Positions 1 through 9,586 are shown, numbered from the stretch's first letter. The stretch is 64,000 bases of DNA from Aureibacter tunicatorum (GCF_036492635.1 NZ_AP025305.1:3348001-3412000); one strand, 5' to 3'. The notes: generated by a model not told the origin, from the letters alone. Made by a program: numbers and translations.

Positions 1-37
1 TCATCGCAAAGCTCAAACTCAGTAGTTTCCCTTTCAT
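1..37 (-). CDS. start of a minus-strand gene cut by the window edge
   Basis: Twelve codons read leftwards from an ATG at 37 to the edge as MKGKLLSLSFAM, which resembles the basic and hydrophobic start of a signal peptide. It lies downstream of the terminator of the DUF2911 gene, so it would be a separate unit. Too little is present to name a family, and it may not be a gene. Confidence 0.35.
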   Translation of the reverse strand, partial: MKGKLLSLSFAM

Positions 38-210
38 TAATATGTGCATTTTAAGTTCGTTTGACTGCGAAATAACATATAATTTTCTTTATTTAAATAA
101 AAAATATAGCAAATCAACGAATAATTCCATTTTTTAAATATCCTCCTAATTGAGTATAAATTATGTAAGGGAAAATAGAAATGAGAAATAATAAAAAATA
201 AACGCGCATA

Positions 211-244
211 AAAAAGCCGTCTTCCTCGATCAGAAAACGGCTTA
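211..244 (-). terminator. rho-independent terminator of the DUF2911 gene
   Basis: A 7-bp stem (AAGCCGT paired with ACGGCTT) has a 16-nt loop. Read on the minus strand it is followed by a run of T. It lies 28 bases past the stop codon of the DUF2911 gene. Confidence 0.7.
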
Positions 245-271
245 TCATTTATTGACAATAACACTCAAAGA

Positions 272-1108
272 TTAAATCGAAGACCACTTCGCTATATTCT
301 TTTCATTTCTCTTCACATAAGTTTGATTACCATTCTTATCAGCTAGCTTTTTTGACTCTTCAGCATACTTGATCGCTTGCTTGTATTCGCCATTAGCGGC
401 ATACACTTCCGAAATAGTCAACAATTCCCAGTATCTCTGTGTCTCTTCTCCGCTTTGCTTCACATATGCCAAAGCCTCTTTATTTTCACCGATGCTTAGC
501 ATGTATGTCGCCATAGACAAATACGAACCTGGTATGCTATTAATTTCTTTGATCTTTTGATCGATATTAGCCAATGCCAATTCTTTCGTTGGAGCTTCAA
601 ACGGAAGCTTTACGCTAACATCTCCCCAAGCAATTTGAATCGCGGCGGCATTGTCAGTAATATCCGCGACTTCGATTTGCATAGTCTCGACAAATGTATG
701 TTTCTCCGGTTTCACATCCACTTCAGCTACATTCAACGAAGCGTCATACCTTCCAGAGCCCCATTGCTCAGGATTAGAATTCAAGATCAACTTCCATGAA
801 TTCTTTCCAGGAATTGAAAACAAAGCATATGTTCCTGCGGGAACCTCTTTCCCCCCAACAGTAACCGCCGAGCTAAATGTAACTGAGGTAGCTTTATTTG
901 CTCCCGTTCTCCAAACTTCGCCGTATGGAACAAGATCCCCAAACACATCTCTTCCCTTCACCCCAGGTCTTGAGTATGATATCTCCACTTTTGTAAGACC
1001 AACAGTATTAATCACTGTCGAAGATGGACTTGGCTGAGGCAAATCTTGAGCGAAAGTAACAGAAGCCGAGAACATCAGGCAAGCTGCCATTGTTAAAAAC
1101 TTTTTCAT
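272..1108 (-). CDS. DUF2911 domain-containing exported protein
   Basis: The 278-residue product begins with a clear Sec signal peptide ending near residue 20 (cleavage after TFA). Residues about 25-170 match the DUF2911 pattern that I recognise from Bacteroidota, including the SRPGVKGRDVFGDLVPYGEVW stretch (first 20 of it diagnostic) and the later GTYALFSIPG segment. The last 90 residues are helical and TPR-like, a common tail in this family. The protein should be periplasmic or cell-surface. No catalytic role is established for DUF2911. It is transcribed alone, divergent from the PIG-L operon, and ends at its own terminator. Confidence 0.85.
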   Translation of the reverse strand: MKKFLTMAACLMFSASVTFAQDLPQPSPSSTVINTVGLTKVEISYSRPGVKGRDVFGDLVPYGEVWRTGANKATSVTFSSAVTVGGKEVPAGTYALFSIPGKNSWKLILNSNPEQWGSGRYDASLNVAEVDVKPEKHTFVETMQIEVADITDNAAAIQIAWGDVSVKLPFEAPTKELALANIDQKIKEINSIPGSYLSMATYMLSIGENKEALAYVKQSGEETQRYWELLTISEVYAANGEYKQAIKYAEESKKLADKNGNQTYVKRNEKNIAKWSSI

Positions 1109-1551
1109 TGTGGTTATATGGTTTTAAAAATAGTTAAAATAATCAGAGCTTGCTTTTCTTTCCGCAAAACGCTTTTTCAGCAAGACTCATTCTAAATTTA
1201 AAAAAAATGACTCATTTGTCAGTCACATTTCCATTTATTATTTGCCTATTCATTGTTTTGACTTGAACATTTCGAATGAATCGCTAAACTCAATTCAAGC
1301 AAATCCTGTTTGGCTCTTGCAAAAAACAAAAATGCACTCAAAAGCAAACATCAAAATAGATCTTGTCTACCCGAGTCAAATTAAATTATAAACCCAACAC
1401 GGCTATTTTGAATAATAAATTAATGTTAAAATTGACTCAAAGCCCATGTCGTTTTTACCTTTTTTAGTATCTTAACTAAGATATTATCACTTCAGTGCAG
1501 GATCATACAATAGGTCCTTACTGTTCATAATCAACAAATCAAATACTACCT
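1109..1551. other. 443-bp divergent intergenic region
   Basis: AT-rich spacer between two divergent genes, so it must hold both promoters. I see no open frame, hairpin or repeat worth calling. A TATTTTG string near 1409 is a near match to the Bacteroidota -7 box on the plus strand but has no convincing -33 partner. Confidence 0.5.
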
Positions 1552-4080
1552 ATGCGCTACGCTAGCACGTTTATTTTATTTTTAACCTTTGCTATCTGCA
1601 CTTTTTACGCAAATGCTCAAAAAAGTTCTTCGGAAATTTATCTGGAATTAGAGAAGCTTAAAACCACAGGAAGGGTCCTTTATTTAGCAGCTCATCCCGA
1701 TGATGAGAACACCCGCATGATCAGCTGGCTTTCCAATGACAGAAAGTTTCGAACAGCTTATCTTTCGCTCACGCGAGGCGATGGAGGCCAGAACCTAATA
1801 GGCACGCAAAAAGGCCCTGAAGGTGTTGGAATTATCAGAACCCAAGAACTTCTTGAAGCCCGTAAAATAGATGGTGGTGAGCAATATTTTACTAGAGCGG
1901 TGGATTTTGGATACTCCAAGAGTGTCGACGAAACGCTTGAGTTCTGGAATAAAGAAGAAATCTTATATGATGTAGTGTATAGAATTCGCGCTTTTAAGCC
2001 TGATGTGATCATCACTAGGTTTCCTCCGGACAAAAGAGCCGGTCATGGGCATCACACAGCATCCGCTGTCATCGCTGAAGAAGCATTTGAACTTGCCGCT
2101 GATCCTAACGCCTTTCCCGAACAGCTGAAAACCGTTTCTACTTGGAAAGTCAAAAGACTCTTTTGGAACACTTCGGCATGGTGGGATAAAACTTTGCCTG
2201 AAAAAGCAGCAGCATCTCCTCAAGAATATTTAACTGTCAATATCGGCACATACAATCCATTGCTTGGTGAATCTCATAATGAAATCGCCGCCAAAAGCAG
2301 AAGCTCTCATCGAAGCCAAGGCTTTGGTGCGGCGCTAAGCAAAGGCAACTCCATCGAATACCTGAAGCTAGTCAAAGGAGATGCTTTCAATTCCGACATT
2401 ATGGACGGTGTCAAAACTGATTGGAATCGTTTTAATCTTAAAAAAATCGATAAAAAAATCGCAGAAGCCGCCAACAACTTCGACTTCACAGACCCAAGCC
2501 AGAATATAAACCAATTGTTTGAAGCAAGGGCAATGCTGCAAAGAAGCACTAACCAGCAAAATAAAAGCTGGACAAACCATGCGATAGCATCTCTCAATTC
2601 AATCATTAAACAAAGTCTCGGCTTGCACGTCATCGCTAAAAGCGACGAAAAAATCATTTCCACAGGAGACACACTCAATACTCAAATTGAGATAATCCTT
2701 AGAAACATCAATATAAATGCTCCGGTACTGCAAAGCATCACTGCCAACGGCGACAAACAGCTTCTGGACAAAAAAATAGAGATCAATGAAACAACGACAC
2801 TGGAAATGCCATTCATTATCGATCGACAATCAACTCAGCCATATTGGCTGGAGAAGGGATATGATTATTTATTCGATGTAAATGACAAGAGTTCCGTAGG
2901 CCTTCCGGAATCATCCGAAGCTTTTCCATTATTTGCAACATTAAATATAAATGGCAACCTATTGACTGTTCCAGTGCCAGTCCGATACGTCTGGGTGGAC
3001 CCAGCGCAGGGAGAGCTTCAAACCAGAGTAACAGTCAGCGACGGAGCTTCGATTGCTCTTGACAAAAAAGTTTACTTAAGCTCAGGCGAATCCTTCGAAG
3101 TCTTGGCGACAGTAACATCCCATATGGACAATTTAAACGGAAGTCTGCGACTCGAAGCCAATGACGAATGGTTGATCGAACCCAATAACATCAACATTGA
3201 AAACTTAAAAAAACTAAAAGGCAATACTTTGAAGTTCAAAATCACGCCTCCTGAAGGCGCTTCTGAAAGTCATTTAAAAGCTTCATTAGTTTTGTCCAAT
3301 ACTACTATTGATACTGAATTGGCTGAAATCACCTTTCCGCATATCACTCAACAGCATCTGACCATTCCTGCAACTTCGAAACTAGTGCATTTGCCCTACA
3401 ATAACCTGGTCACCAAAGTAGCTTATATACCAGGGGCAGGAGATGAGATTCCCAGCGCGCTTAAAGCTATTGGAATTAAAACGGAATTGATCTCTCCTGA
3501 AAACTTGGGAACTGTGAATTTGAATCAATATGAAACAATCATCCTTGGCATCAGAGCGTTCAATACTCAACAGTCGCTATCTATTCATCAAGACAGATTG
3601 ATGGCTTATGTAAAACAAGGCGGGAACTTAATTGTCCAATACAACACAAGCCACAGGCTTAAAGTGGATAACATCGGGCCTTATGATATCAAGTTATCTC
3701 GAAAGAGAGTAACTGAAGAAAACGCTGAAGTTACTTTCATCGCGCCAAACCACAAATCCCTTAATTTTCCAAACAAAATAACGCAACAAGACTTTGCTCA
3801 TTGGATTCAGGAAAGAGGTTTGTACTTCGCAGAAACATGGGACGACCACTTCGAGCCAGTGATTTCTTGGCATGATCAAGGCGAAAGCGACCTGCAAGGA
3901 GGGCTATTAACCTGCGCATACGGTGAAGGCACATTCACATACACGGGCATCTCTTTTTTCAGACAATTGCCTGCCGGCATTCCCGGAGCTTATAAATTAT
4001 TCATCAACCTAATTAACCTAAATGCCGACCATGAAGAATCAAGTATTGACAGACAAGGAGGAAACCGAGCTACCAACTGA
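1552..4080 (+). CDS. PIG-L (LmbE-like) family deacetylase, large exported form
   Basis: A signal peptide (residues 1-22, ending in ANA) is followed by a PIG-L domain at about 38-240. It carries the zinc-binding AAHPDDENTR motif and later HGHHTAS, which supply the metal ligands of this fold. PIG-L enzymes remove acetyl groups from N-acetylglucosamine-type substrates; the substrate here is unknown. At 842 residues it is far longer than a bare PIG-L domain. The extra part looks like beta-sandwich modules and ends in a region near 640-840 with a glutamine-amidotransferase-like look (YETIILGIRAFNTQ, YVKQGGNLIVQYN). It overlaps the next small gene and forms an operon with the symporter, suggesting release and uptake of a sugar-like product. 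Confidence 0.88.
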   Translation: MRYASTFILFLTFAICTFYANAQKSSSEIYLELEKLKTTGRVLYLAAHPDDENTRMISWLSNDRKFRTAYLSLTRGDGGQNLIGTQKGPEGVGIIRTQELLEARKIDGGEQYFTRAVDFGYSKSVDETLEFWNKEEILYDVVYRIRAFKPDVIITRFPPDKRAGHGHHTASAVIAEEAFELAADPNAFPEQLKTVSTWKVKRLFWNTSAWWDKTLPEKAAASPQEYLTVNIGTYNPLLGESHNEIAAKSRSSHRSQGFGAALSKGNSIEYLKLVKGDAFNSDIMDGVKTDWNRFNLKKIDKKIAEAANNFDFTDPSQNINQLFEARAMLQRSTNQQNKSWTNHAIASLNSIIKQSLGLHVIAKSDEKIISTGDTLNTQIEIILRNININAPVLQSITANGDKQLLDKKIEINETTTLEMPFIIDRQSTQPYWLEKGYDYLFDVNDKSSVGLPESSEAFPLFATLNINGNLLTVPVPVRYVWVDPAQGELQTRVTVSDGASIALDKKVYLSSGESFEVLATVTSHMDNLNGSLRLEANDEWLIEPNNINIENLKKLKGNTLKFKITPPEGASESHLKASLVLSNTTIDTELAEITFPHITQQHLTIPATSKLVHLPYNNLVTKVAYIPGAGDEIPSALKAIGIKTELISPENLGTVNLNQYETIILGIRAFNTQQSLSIHQDRLMAYVKQGGNLIVQYNTSHRLKVDNIGPYDIKLSRKRVTEENAEVTFIAPNHKSLNFPNKITQQDFAHWIQERGLYFAETWDDHFEPVISWHDQGESDLQGGLLTCAYGEGTFTYTGISFFRQLPAGIPGAYKLFINLINLNADHEESSIDRQGGNRATN

Positions 4081-4201
4081 TTTACAAAACGATGACGAGA
4101 AAGTCTGGAGCGATAAAAAGTGGAAAAACATTTATCTAGGCGTATTCTTGTCACTCGTATTCATGCTTTGCCTATTGGCATGGATCACTATCACTTATTA
4201 A
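4031..4201 (+). CDS. small single-pass membrane protein overlapping the PIG-L gene
   Basis: A 56-residue frame starts inside the last 50 bases of the PIG-L gene in another reading frame and ends 28 bases before the symporter start. It has a charged N-terminal part (about residues 7-32, rich in D, E and K) and one hydrophobic segment at about 34-55, so it is probably an inner-membrane anchor with the charged part cytoplasmic. An in-frame ATG at 4022 is an alternative start. The clean membrane segment, operon position and tight spacing argue for a real gene. A regulatory or stabilising partner of the symporter is one guess; no function is known to me. Confidence 0.72.
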   Translation: MKNQVLTDKEETELPTDLQNDDEKVWSDKKWKNIYLGVFLSLVFMLCLLAWITITY

Positions 4202-4229
4202 ATCAGCCTCGACTAATAAATCAACTTAC

Positions 4230-5912
4230 ATGAATCAATTAGATTGGATAGTGCTATTCTCAACGCTGCTTGGCATAGTGGCTTATGGCACTTGGAAAAC
4301 ATATAGACAAAAAAATATAAGCAAATATCTCGGAGCAAAAGAAGAGAATTGGTCTACGATCGGACTTTCTGTAATGGCGACCCAAGCCAGCGCGATCACC
4401 TTCCTTTCAACTCCCGGTTTAGGCTTTGAGGAAGGGCTAGGCTTTGTCCAATTTTACTTAGGCTTGCCAATAGCCATGATTGTACTCTGCGCTACCTTTT
4501 TGCCAGTATTTTACAAGCTTAATGTAATCACTGCTTACGAGTATCTTGAACAACGTTTCAATCCTCAGACCAGAACACTAACAGCCTTTTTGTTTCTAAT
4601 TCAAAGAGGACTGGCGGCAGGAATAACTATTTACGCTCCTTCTATTATCATTTCAACCGCGGCTGGTTGGGATTTGAATATGACTAACTTCTTAGTCGGC
4701 ATATTAGTGATTATTTACACAGTTTCAGGCGGCACCAAAGCTGTTAGCATCACTCAAAAATGGCAAATGACTGTCATCTTTCTTGGCATGTTCGTCGCAT
4801 TCTTCATTTTGCTCAATCATATCAGCGACAAAATGAATATGAATGAAGCTATGAGCATCGCTGGCGTTTTGGGAAAAACCAAAGCATTGAATCTTGATTT
4901 CGACGTAAATAGCAAATACACCCTATGGTCTGGATTAACTGGCGGTTTTTTTCTGGCTTTATCATACTTTGGCACTGATCAGTCACAAGTTCAAAGATAC
5001 TTATCCGGCAAAAGCTTGAGAGAAAGCCGACTTGGCTTGTTATTCAACGGTGTCATGAAAATACCTATGCAATTATTTATCTTATTGATAGGCGTGATGC
5101 TTTTTGTCTTCTATCAATTCGAAAAACCACCTATTTATTTCGATCAAACAGCCATTGAAAATCTAAGAAATAATGGCTATCATGAAGAAGTGGATCAACT
5201 TCAAAACCAGCATCATCAGCTGTTCGAAACCCGCAAAGGGAAAACCGAAAACTATTTGGAAGCATTAAGAAGCCAAGAGAGCAGCAAAATTGAACACGCC
5301 GCTACTGAATTAAAAAAAGCTGACGAGTCAATCATGGATGTCAGACAAAATGCGAAAAAGCTACTCGCTTCCGCTGATGTGGAGGTTAGATCCAAAGAAT
5401 CCGATTATGTATTCATTTCTTTTGTAATGAAATATTTACCCAATGGAATCATTGGATTGCTTTTGGCTGTAATTCTATCCGCCGCTATGTCATCGACTGC
5501 CAGCGAGCTTAATGCTTTAGGCTCCACAACAACGATCGATATTTATAAAAGGTGGTTTAAAGAAGAAGCCAGCGAAGACCATTACCTCAAAGCCTCTAAA
5601 GTCATTACAATCTGCTGGGGAATGATCGCCTTGGCTTTTGCCTCGTTCGCGCATATGGTTGATAATTTAATCGAAGCAGTGAATATACTAGGATCGCTTT
5701 TCTACGGAACAATATTGGGAATATTTTTAGTTGCTTTTTTCCTGAAAAGAGTAACTGGAAAGACGATATTCATTTCCGCCTTGATCTCTGAAATTCTAGT
5801 GCTCATCCTGCACTTCACTACAGATATTGGCTATCTATGGTTCAACTTCATAGGCTGTGCTATGGTGCTTACAATATCATCGGTATTAAGCTTCGTTACA
5901 AAGAAAGCATAA
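4230..5912 (+). CDS. sodium:solute symporter (SSS family)
   Basis: A polytopic inner-membrane protein of 560 residues with the SSS pattern: N-terminal GLSVMATQASAITFLSTPGL, then TQKWQMTVI and SYFGTDQSQVQRYLSGKS, the family signature region. It should couple sodium entry to uptake of a small solute. A polar, coiled-coil-like insertion at about residues 298-392 (rich in E, K, Q and A) separates two membrane blocks, making the protein longer than most family members. Its place after a PIG-L deacetylase suggests a sugar, amino sugar or related molecule as substrate. It is the third gene of the operon and is followed by a strong terminator. Confidence 0.9.
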   Translation: MNQLDWIVLFSTLLGIVAYGTWKTYRQKNISKYLGAKEENWSTIGLSVMATQASAITFLSTPGLGFEEGLGFVQFYLGLPIAMIVLCATFLPVFYKLNVITAYEYLEQRFNPQTRTLTAFLFLIQRGLAAGITIYAPSIIISTAAGWDLNMTNFLVGILVIIYTVSGGTKAVSITQKWQMTVIFLGMFVAFFILLNHISDKMNMNEAMSIAGVLGKTKALNLDFDVNSKYTLWSGLTGGFFLALSYFGTDQSQVQRYLSGKSLRESRLGLLFNGVMKIPMQLFILLIGVMLFVFYQFEKPPIYFDQTAIENLRNNGYHEEVDQLQNQHHQLFETRKGKTENYLEALRSQESSKIEHAATELKKADESIMDVRQNAKKLLASADVEVRSKESDYVFISFVMKYLPNGIIGLLLAVILSAAMSSTASELNALGSTTTIDIYKRWFKEEASEDHYLKASKVITICWGMIALAFASFAHMVDNLIEAVNILGSLFYGTILGIFLVAFFLKRVTGKTIFISALISEILVLILHFTTDIGYLWFNFIGCAMVLTISSVLSFVTKKA

Positions 5913-5915
5913 TGA

Positions 5916-5958
5916 TAAAAAAAGCCTGCGATTTTGATATAATTGCAGGCCTTTTTTT
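5916..5958. terminator. bidirectional terminator between symporter and RDD remnant
   Basis: The stem GCCTGC/GCAGGC can be extended by flanking A/T pairs and is preceded by seven A and followed by seven T. It can therefore work on both strands for these two convergent genes. Confidence 0.8.
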
Positions 5959-6181
5959 ATTTATCATTGACCACTAGTGTTTTCGACCATTTATCATGAA
6001 TGCCATAAGCATCATCATTCAAAAAAGAAAAGGCTTCAAAAGGCACAAATCTGCATAAAGTTCTTAATGCAACCTCTTTTGGCGATGGCTTTTTGCCATC
6101 TTCATTTACTACTGTCGTTTTTGTAATAGCTTTACCAATAGTCTTTGCAAATAGAACTTCAGACAAATAATAAATAATCAA
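5957..6181 (-). pseudogene. C-terminal remnant of an RDD family membrane protein
   Basis: The reading frame matches only the C-terminal part of RDD proteins: a hydrophobic stretch, KTIGKAITKTTVV, then LCRFVPFEAFSFL and HDKWSKTLVV. The usual N-terminal membrane helices of about 70-90 residues, with their conserved Arg/Asp, are absent. The frame stays open for only 15 codons upstream of a TTG (peptide IFGLPSTKLFGL also looks RDD-like) before a TAA stop. It has no ATG, and the TTG at 6181 overlaps the last bases of the preceding gene by 4 bp. I infer an RDD gene whose 5' half was lost when the neighbouring gene arrived. A translated, coupled fragment cannot be excluded. Confidence 0.65.
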
Positions 6182-8046
6182 ACCAAATAATTTCGTTGAA
6201 GGTAATCCAAATATTTATGCATAAAATTTTTCACTTTCTCCAGATCATGCCCATCCGACATAAATGCTCTTCTTCTCGCCAATCGATCCATCTCTTGGTA
6301 TAAATCATCAAGTCGATCTTGCTCCCCTAGCCTTTCTTTCAAACACTCGCTATATAATAATTGCAAACTATCATACAATTGCCTGAAGAAATACACTGAA
6401 GACAAATTCACTGACACTACAAAACCTTCCTTAATCTCCTTCAAGCCTTCTACGCTCTTCTCCAACTTCAATAACTGTCTGTGTCGGTCCAAACTTTCTC
6501 TCAACCCTTCCCTTTGCCTGCTCACCAAAGTCGAGACTTCCATAAAGGAAACATTCAATTCAGGGCAAATTTTCAGATAAGCATTCAACGCTTTTTCCAT
6601 TTCCGATTCTTCGGAAATCTTCCATTTCTCCATAGAATCTCTTACAACCAATGTAAATGCTGGGGAAGCAATTTGATCTTCATAAAGCTCATGAAATGAA
6701 TGTCCTTCCTCTTTCCCATACATATTTACAAAAAACAGTTTGTGAGGAGGGGCCTTGCATAGTGAAATCTTCTTAGCCCACATAGTCTCTAATTCGCCAA
6801 CAGCTGAAGGCGACAACCTACTATCTATCAAATACGGAATCAATTTTTCCAAATAAGAAAACAAATCTCCTTTCCATTTCCGAACACCCAATGGTCCCAT
6901 GCCTCCTGTCAACTTTTTGACTTTCATCTTCAACAAACGATTGTTTTCGTAAAGCTTAAAGAAATCCACGCTTACTTTTGACATCATTTCTGAATATTGA
7001 TGCACATTCTCTATCGTGATAAAGTCTTCTCCGCTTTTCGCCACCACAGCTCCAAACTGAAATTGCCAAGGGAAAAACAACACTTCCAAGCGATTCTTTG
7101 CTGTTCCCGCCTCCATATGATATCGATACATGGATTCAAAGTCGGTGTATTTCGGTGGCTTTGCTCTGAAAAACGAAGATTCAAACTCGTCACCTGAGTA
7201 GGTAGCTATTCCTTCCCCTACTATAGGGCTCGCATGTCTGTCAATACCTAAATTTTCAGCGACTCGCTCTCTCTGAGACGAAGACAAGCTTTCAAGGCTT
7301 TGCTTAAGTTCGGGTGCACACTCGCCATACTCACCGGCTATTTTTCGTTTTCTGTGAATAAAATCAGGGTTTTCAGCCTCTCCCTTGGCTATACTTTTGC
7401 ATAATCCCGCCACCAATCGATCCGCTGGTTCTCTATCATGGAACTCGAACTCCCTATCCACATCATTCCGATCCGCCAATCTTGCGACCAAATGCTTGCC
7501 ATGCTTAATACCCAACACATCGTGCATGAAAAAGATACATTCCGACTCCACACTAAGCTCTCCTCCTCCCACCCTTTCAGGCTCAACAAGCATTAGTTCA
7601 TGTTCGACCCCTTCAACATCCCTTACCAAAAGTCCGCCGTTCTTCACCACTAGCTTCACATTAGCATGCATATCCTCCAAAACTCGATTGCTTTTCATTA
7701 TCATCTCAGAACTTGCAAAAAAATTGTGAGCGAATGGCGGCAGAGCCACTGCTAAATCATAGCTGTCTGACACTTTCAACTCAGGCTTGGTTGCTTTTGG
7801 CTGTTCGCTAATTTGAATATCTCCAGCTAGATGGAAATGCTTCTCAAAAGATTGCGACTCTGAAGAAAAAAATTCTTTATGACAAGCTACATACTCCTGG
7901 TCATAAAAACCATGAGACTTAAAATTCACATCTCCGAAGACTCTATAACTATCCGGAGGCATAACTCGATAGCATTGAATAGCTTCTTCACTTTGGACTC
8001 CATTCGATTTATTTCGTGAAAGCTTATTTCCGCAGTATTGAAACAT
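6178..8046 (-). CDS. large unrecognised protein, possible secreted or injected effector
   Basis: I do not recognise the family. The 622-residue product has no signal peptide or membrane segment. It opens with a polar leader (residues about 1-25, with VQSEEAIQCYRV) of a kind seen in cargo proteins of extracellular contractile injection systems. The middle (about 330-370) has QFGAVVAKSGEDFITIEN and the later part MYGKEEGHSFHELYEDQ. From memory, similar paired motifs occur in large paralogous protein families of Cytophagales that often carry DUF4157-type modules, but this needs a search. The C-terminus is helical and highly charged. It has no operon partners, and its 3' end overlaps the RDD remnant, suggesting insertion into an older gene. 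Confidence 0.6.
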   Translation of the reverse strand: MFQYCGNKLSRNKSNGVQSEEAIQCYRVMPPDSYRVFGDVNFKSHGFYDQEYVACHKEFFSSESQSFEKHFHLAGDIQISEQPKATKPELKVSDSYDLAVALPPFAHNFFASSEMIMKSNRVLEDMHANVKLVVKNGGLLVRDVEGVEHELMLVEPERVGGGELSVESECIFFMHDVLGIKHGKHLVARLADRNDVDREFEFHDREPADRLVAGLCKSIAKGEAENPDFIHRKRKIAGEYGECAPELKQSLESLSSSQRERVAENLGIDRHASPIVGEGIATYSGDEFESSFFRAKPPKYTDFESMYRYHMEAGTAKNRLEVLFFPWQFQFGAVVAKSGEDFITIENVHQYSEMMSKVSVDFFKLYENNRLLKMKVKKLTGGMGPLGVRKWKGDLFSYLEKLIPYLIDSRLSPSAVGELETMWAKKISLCKAPPHKLFFVNMYGKEEGHSFHELYEDQIASPAFTLVVRDSMEKWKISEESEMEKALNAYLKICPELNVSFMEVSTLVSRQREGLRESLDRHRQLLKLEKSVEGLKEIKEGFVVSVNLSSVYFFRQLYDSLQLLYSECLKERLGEQDRLDDLYQEMDRLARRRAFMSDGHDLEKVKNFMHKYLDYLQRNYLV

Positions 8047-8320
8047 TAAAGCAGACTCTTTTCATTTCAACCTTCGTAAATCATCAATTGTTGTCCGAAT
8101 TAAAAAGCGACAAAATATATAAAGCACCTTCAACTATTTAAACGCTACAAAAACTATTGCCTCTAAAGCTGATCCATTTTTAAACAAATTTTACTTTCTT
8201 TACAGCTTATTGCAATGAATGAGGCATATTCAATAATATTACGATGTCTTCGGCATTGCAATCCAAGGAAAGCCCAAATTCTTCGTTGTAAAAAAGACTA
8301 AACACTCAAATACTAAATCG

Positions 8321-9538
8321 ATGGCTAACAAATTTAAAATGCTCCTAATTTTAATTTTATTATCTCAGCAAGCCTTTGCCCTGACAGAGCTTTCGGATAA
8401 AGCCAAACTAAGCATACTTACATGCGAATCAGGCCCAGCTCTATATGAAGCGTTTGGGCATAGCACATTCAGAATCAAAGATCCGAAACTGGGCATAGAC
8501 AAAATATACAACTATGGAGTATTTGATTTCAATGCCCCCAATTTTTACGTGAAATTTTGCCAAGGGAAAATGGATTATATGCTAGGCACTTCAGCCACAA
8601 GCAGATATTTCAGAATGTACAAATACCATAACCAAGGAATTCGTGAGCAGATTTTAAATCTTGGCCATGATGATGTTAAGAAGGTTTACGCATATTTGGA
8701 AAACAATGCCAAAGATGAAAACAAGTTTTACAGATACGATTTCTTTTTTGACAATTGCGCAACAAAGCTAAAAGTCGTATTGGAAGAAGCTATTCCCGAC
8801 AAAAAGTTCATTTTTCCTCAAGAGAACAATGAATTGACATTCCGCGATCTTATAGACAGTCAACTGGCTTACAACTCATGGGGTGATTTTGGCATAGACA
8901 TCGCGCTTGGAAGCGTCATTGACACATTAGCTTTACCGGAAAATTACGCTTTCCTACCACTGCATCTTGAAGCGACTATAGCTCAAGCCAGTATTATCGA
9001 TAATAATCAACCCCAAGCCCTTGTTGCTTCATCAAAAACACTCCTTCCATACAATCAATTCGAAAGAAAAGACGCTTTTTTCAAGCCTATACATTTGACT
9101 TTAATCATCTTGATCATTACTTGTTTAGTATTTTACTTCGAAGCAAAAAAAGAAAAATACTTCGCTTGGTATGATCGTATTTTCTTTTCCATCATTGGAT
9201 TGGTAGGTTTGCTTGTTACCGTTCTTTGGTTTGGCACTGAGCATACAGCGACTTACTGGAATTATAATATTCTTTGGGCAAACCCAACTCATTTGCTAGT
9301 CATCCCTATTCTAACCAATAAAAAATTCGCTCGTATAGTTCGCCTGCATTTTATCTTTTGGGGACTTGTAGCCGTAGCTGTATTGGCATTCGGTTGGTTG
9401 ATGCCTCAAAATTTCCATATTGCTTTCTATCCACTAATATTAGCCATTGCTCTGCGATCTTATCAGATCATATTTCAAAATATCAAGCGCAATGTCAACG
9501 AGCAATTGGAAGAGCATTTGAATGAAATGAAAAAATAA
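8321..9538 (+). CDS. DUF4105 (Lnb-like N-terminal) membrane protein
   Basis: The 405-residue protein has a signal peptide (cleavage near residue 20, after AFA). The DUF4105 domain covers about 25-190, recognisable by ALYEAFGHSTFRIKD and the later YRYDFFFDNCATKL with its Asn-Cys pair. About five hydrophobic helices follow from residue 255 to the end. The family is widespread in Bacteroidota inner membranes, with the N-terminal domain periplasmic. The His and Cys motifs are reminiscent of papain-like folds, but no activity is proven to my knowledge. It is followed after 48 bases by a TauE-like permease in the same direction. Confidence 0.85.
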   Translation: MANKFKMLLILILLSQQAFALTELSDKAKLSILTCESGPALYEAFGHSTFRIKDPKLGIDKIYNYGVFDFNAPNFYVKFCQGKMDYMLGTSATSRYFRMYKYHNQGIREQILNLGHDDVKKVYAYLENNAKDENKFYRYDFFFDNCATKLKVVLEEAIPDKKFIFPQENNELTFRDLIDSQLAYNSWGDFGIDIALGSVIDTLALPENYAFLPLHLEATIAQASIIDNNQPQALVASSKTLLPYNQFERKDAFFKPIHLTLIILIITCLVFYFEAKKEKYFAWYDRIFFSIIGLVGLLVTVLWFGTEHTATYWNYNILWANPTHLLVIPILTNKKFARIVRLHFIFWGLVAVAVLAFGWLMPQNFHIAFYPLILAIALRSYQIIFQNIKRNVNEQLEEHLNEMKK

Positions 9539-9586
9539 TTTTAGGCTTACGGCATTTTTGAAATTCAATCCAAACTTGAACTTCCC

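Noticed and set aside
37-264. 75-codon minus-strand frame
   Set aside because: It runs through the DUF2911 terminator and is rich in Phe/Tyr/Ile from AT-rich DNA.
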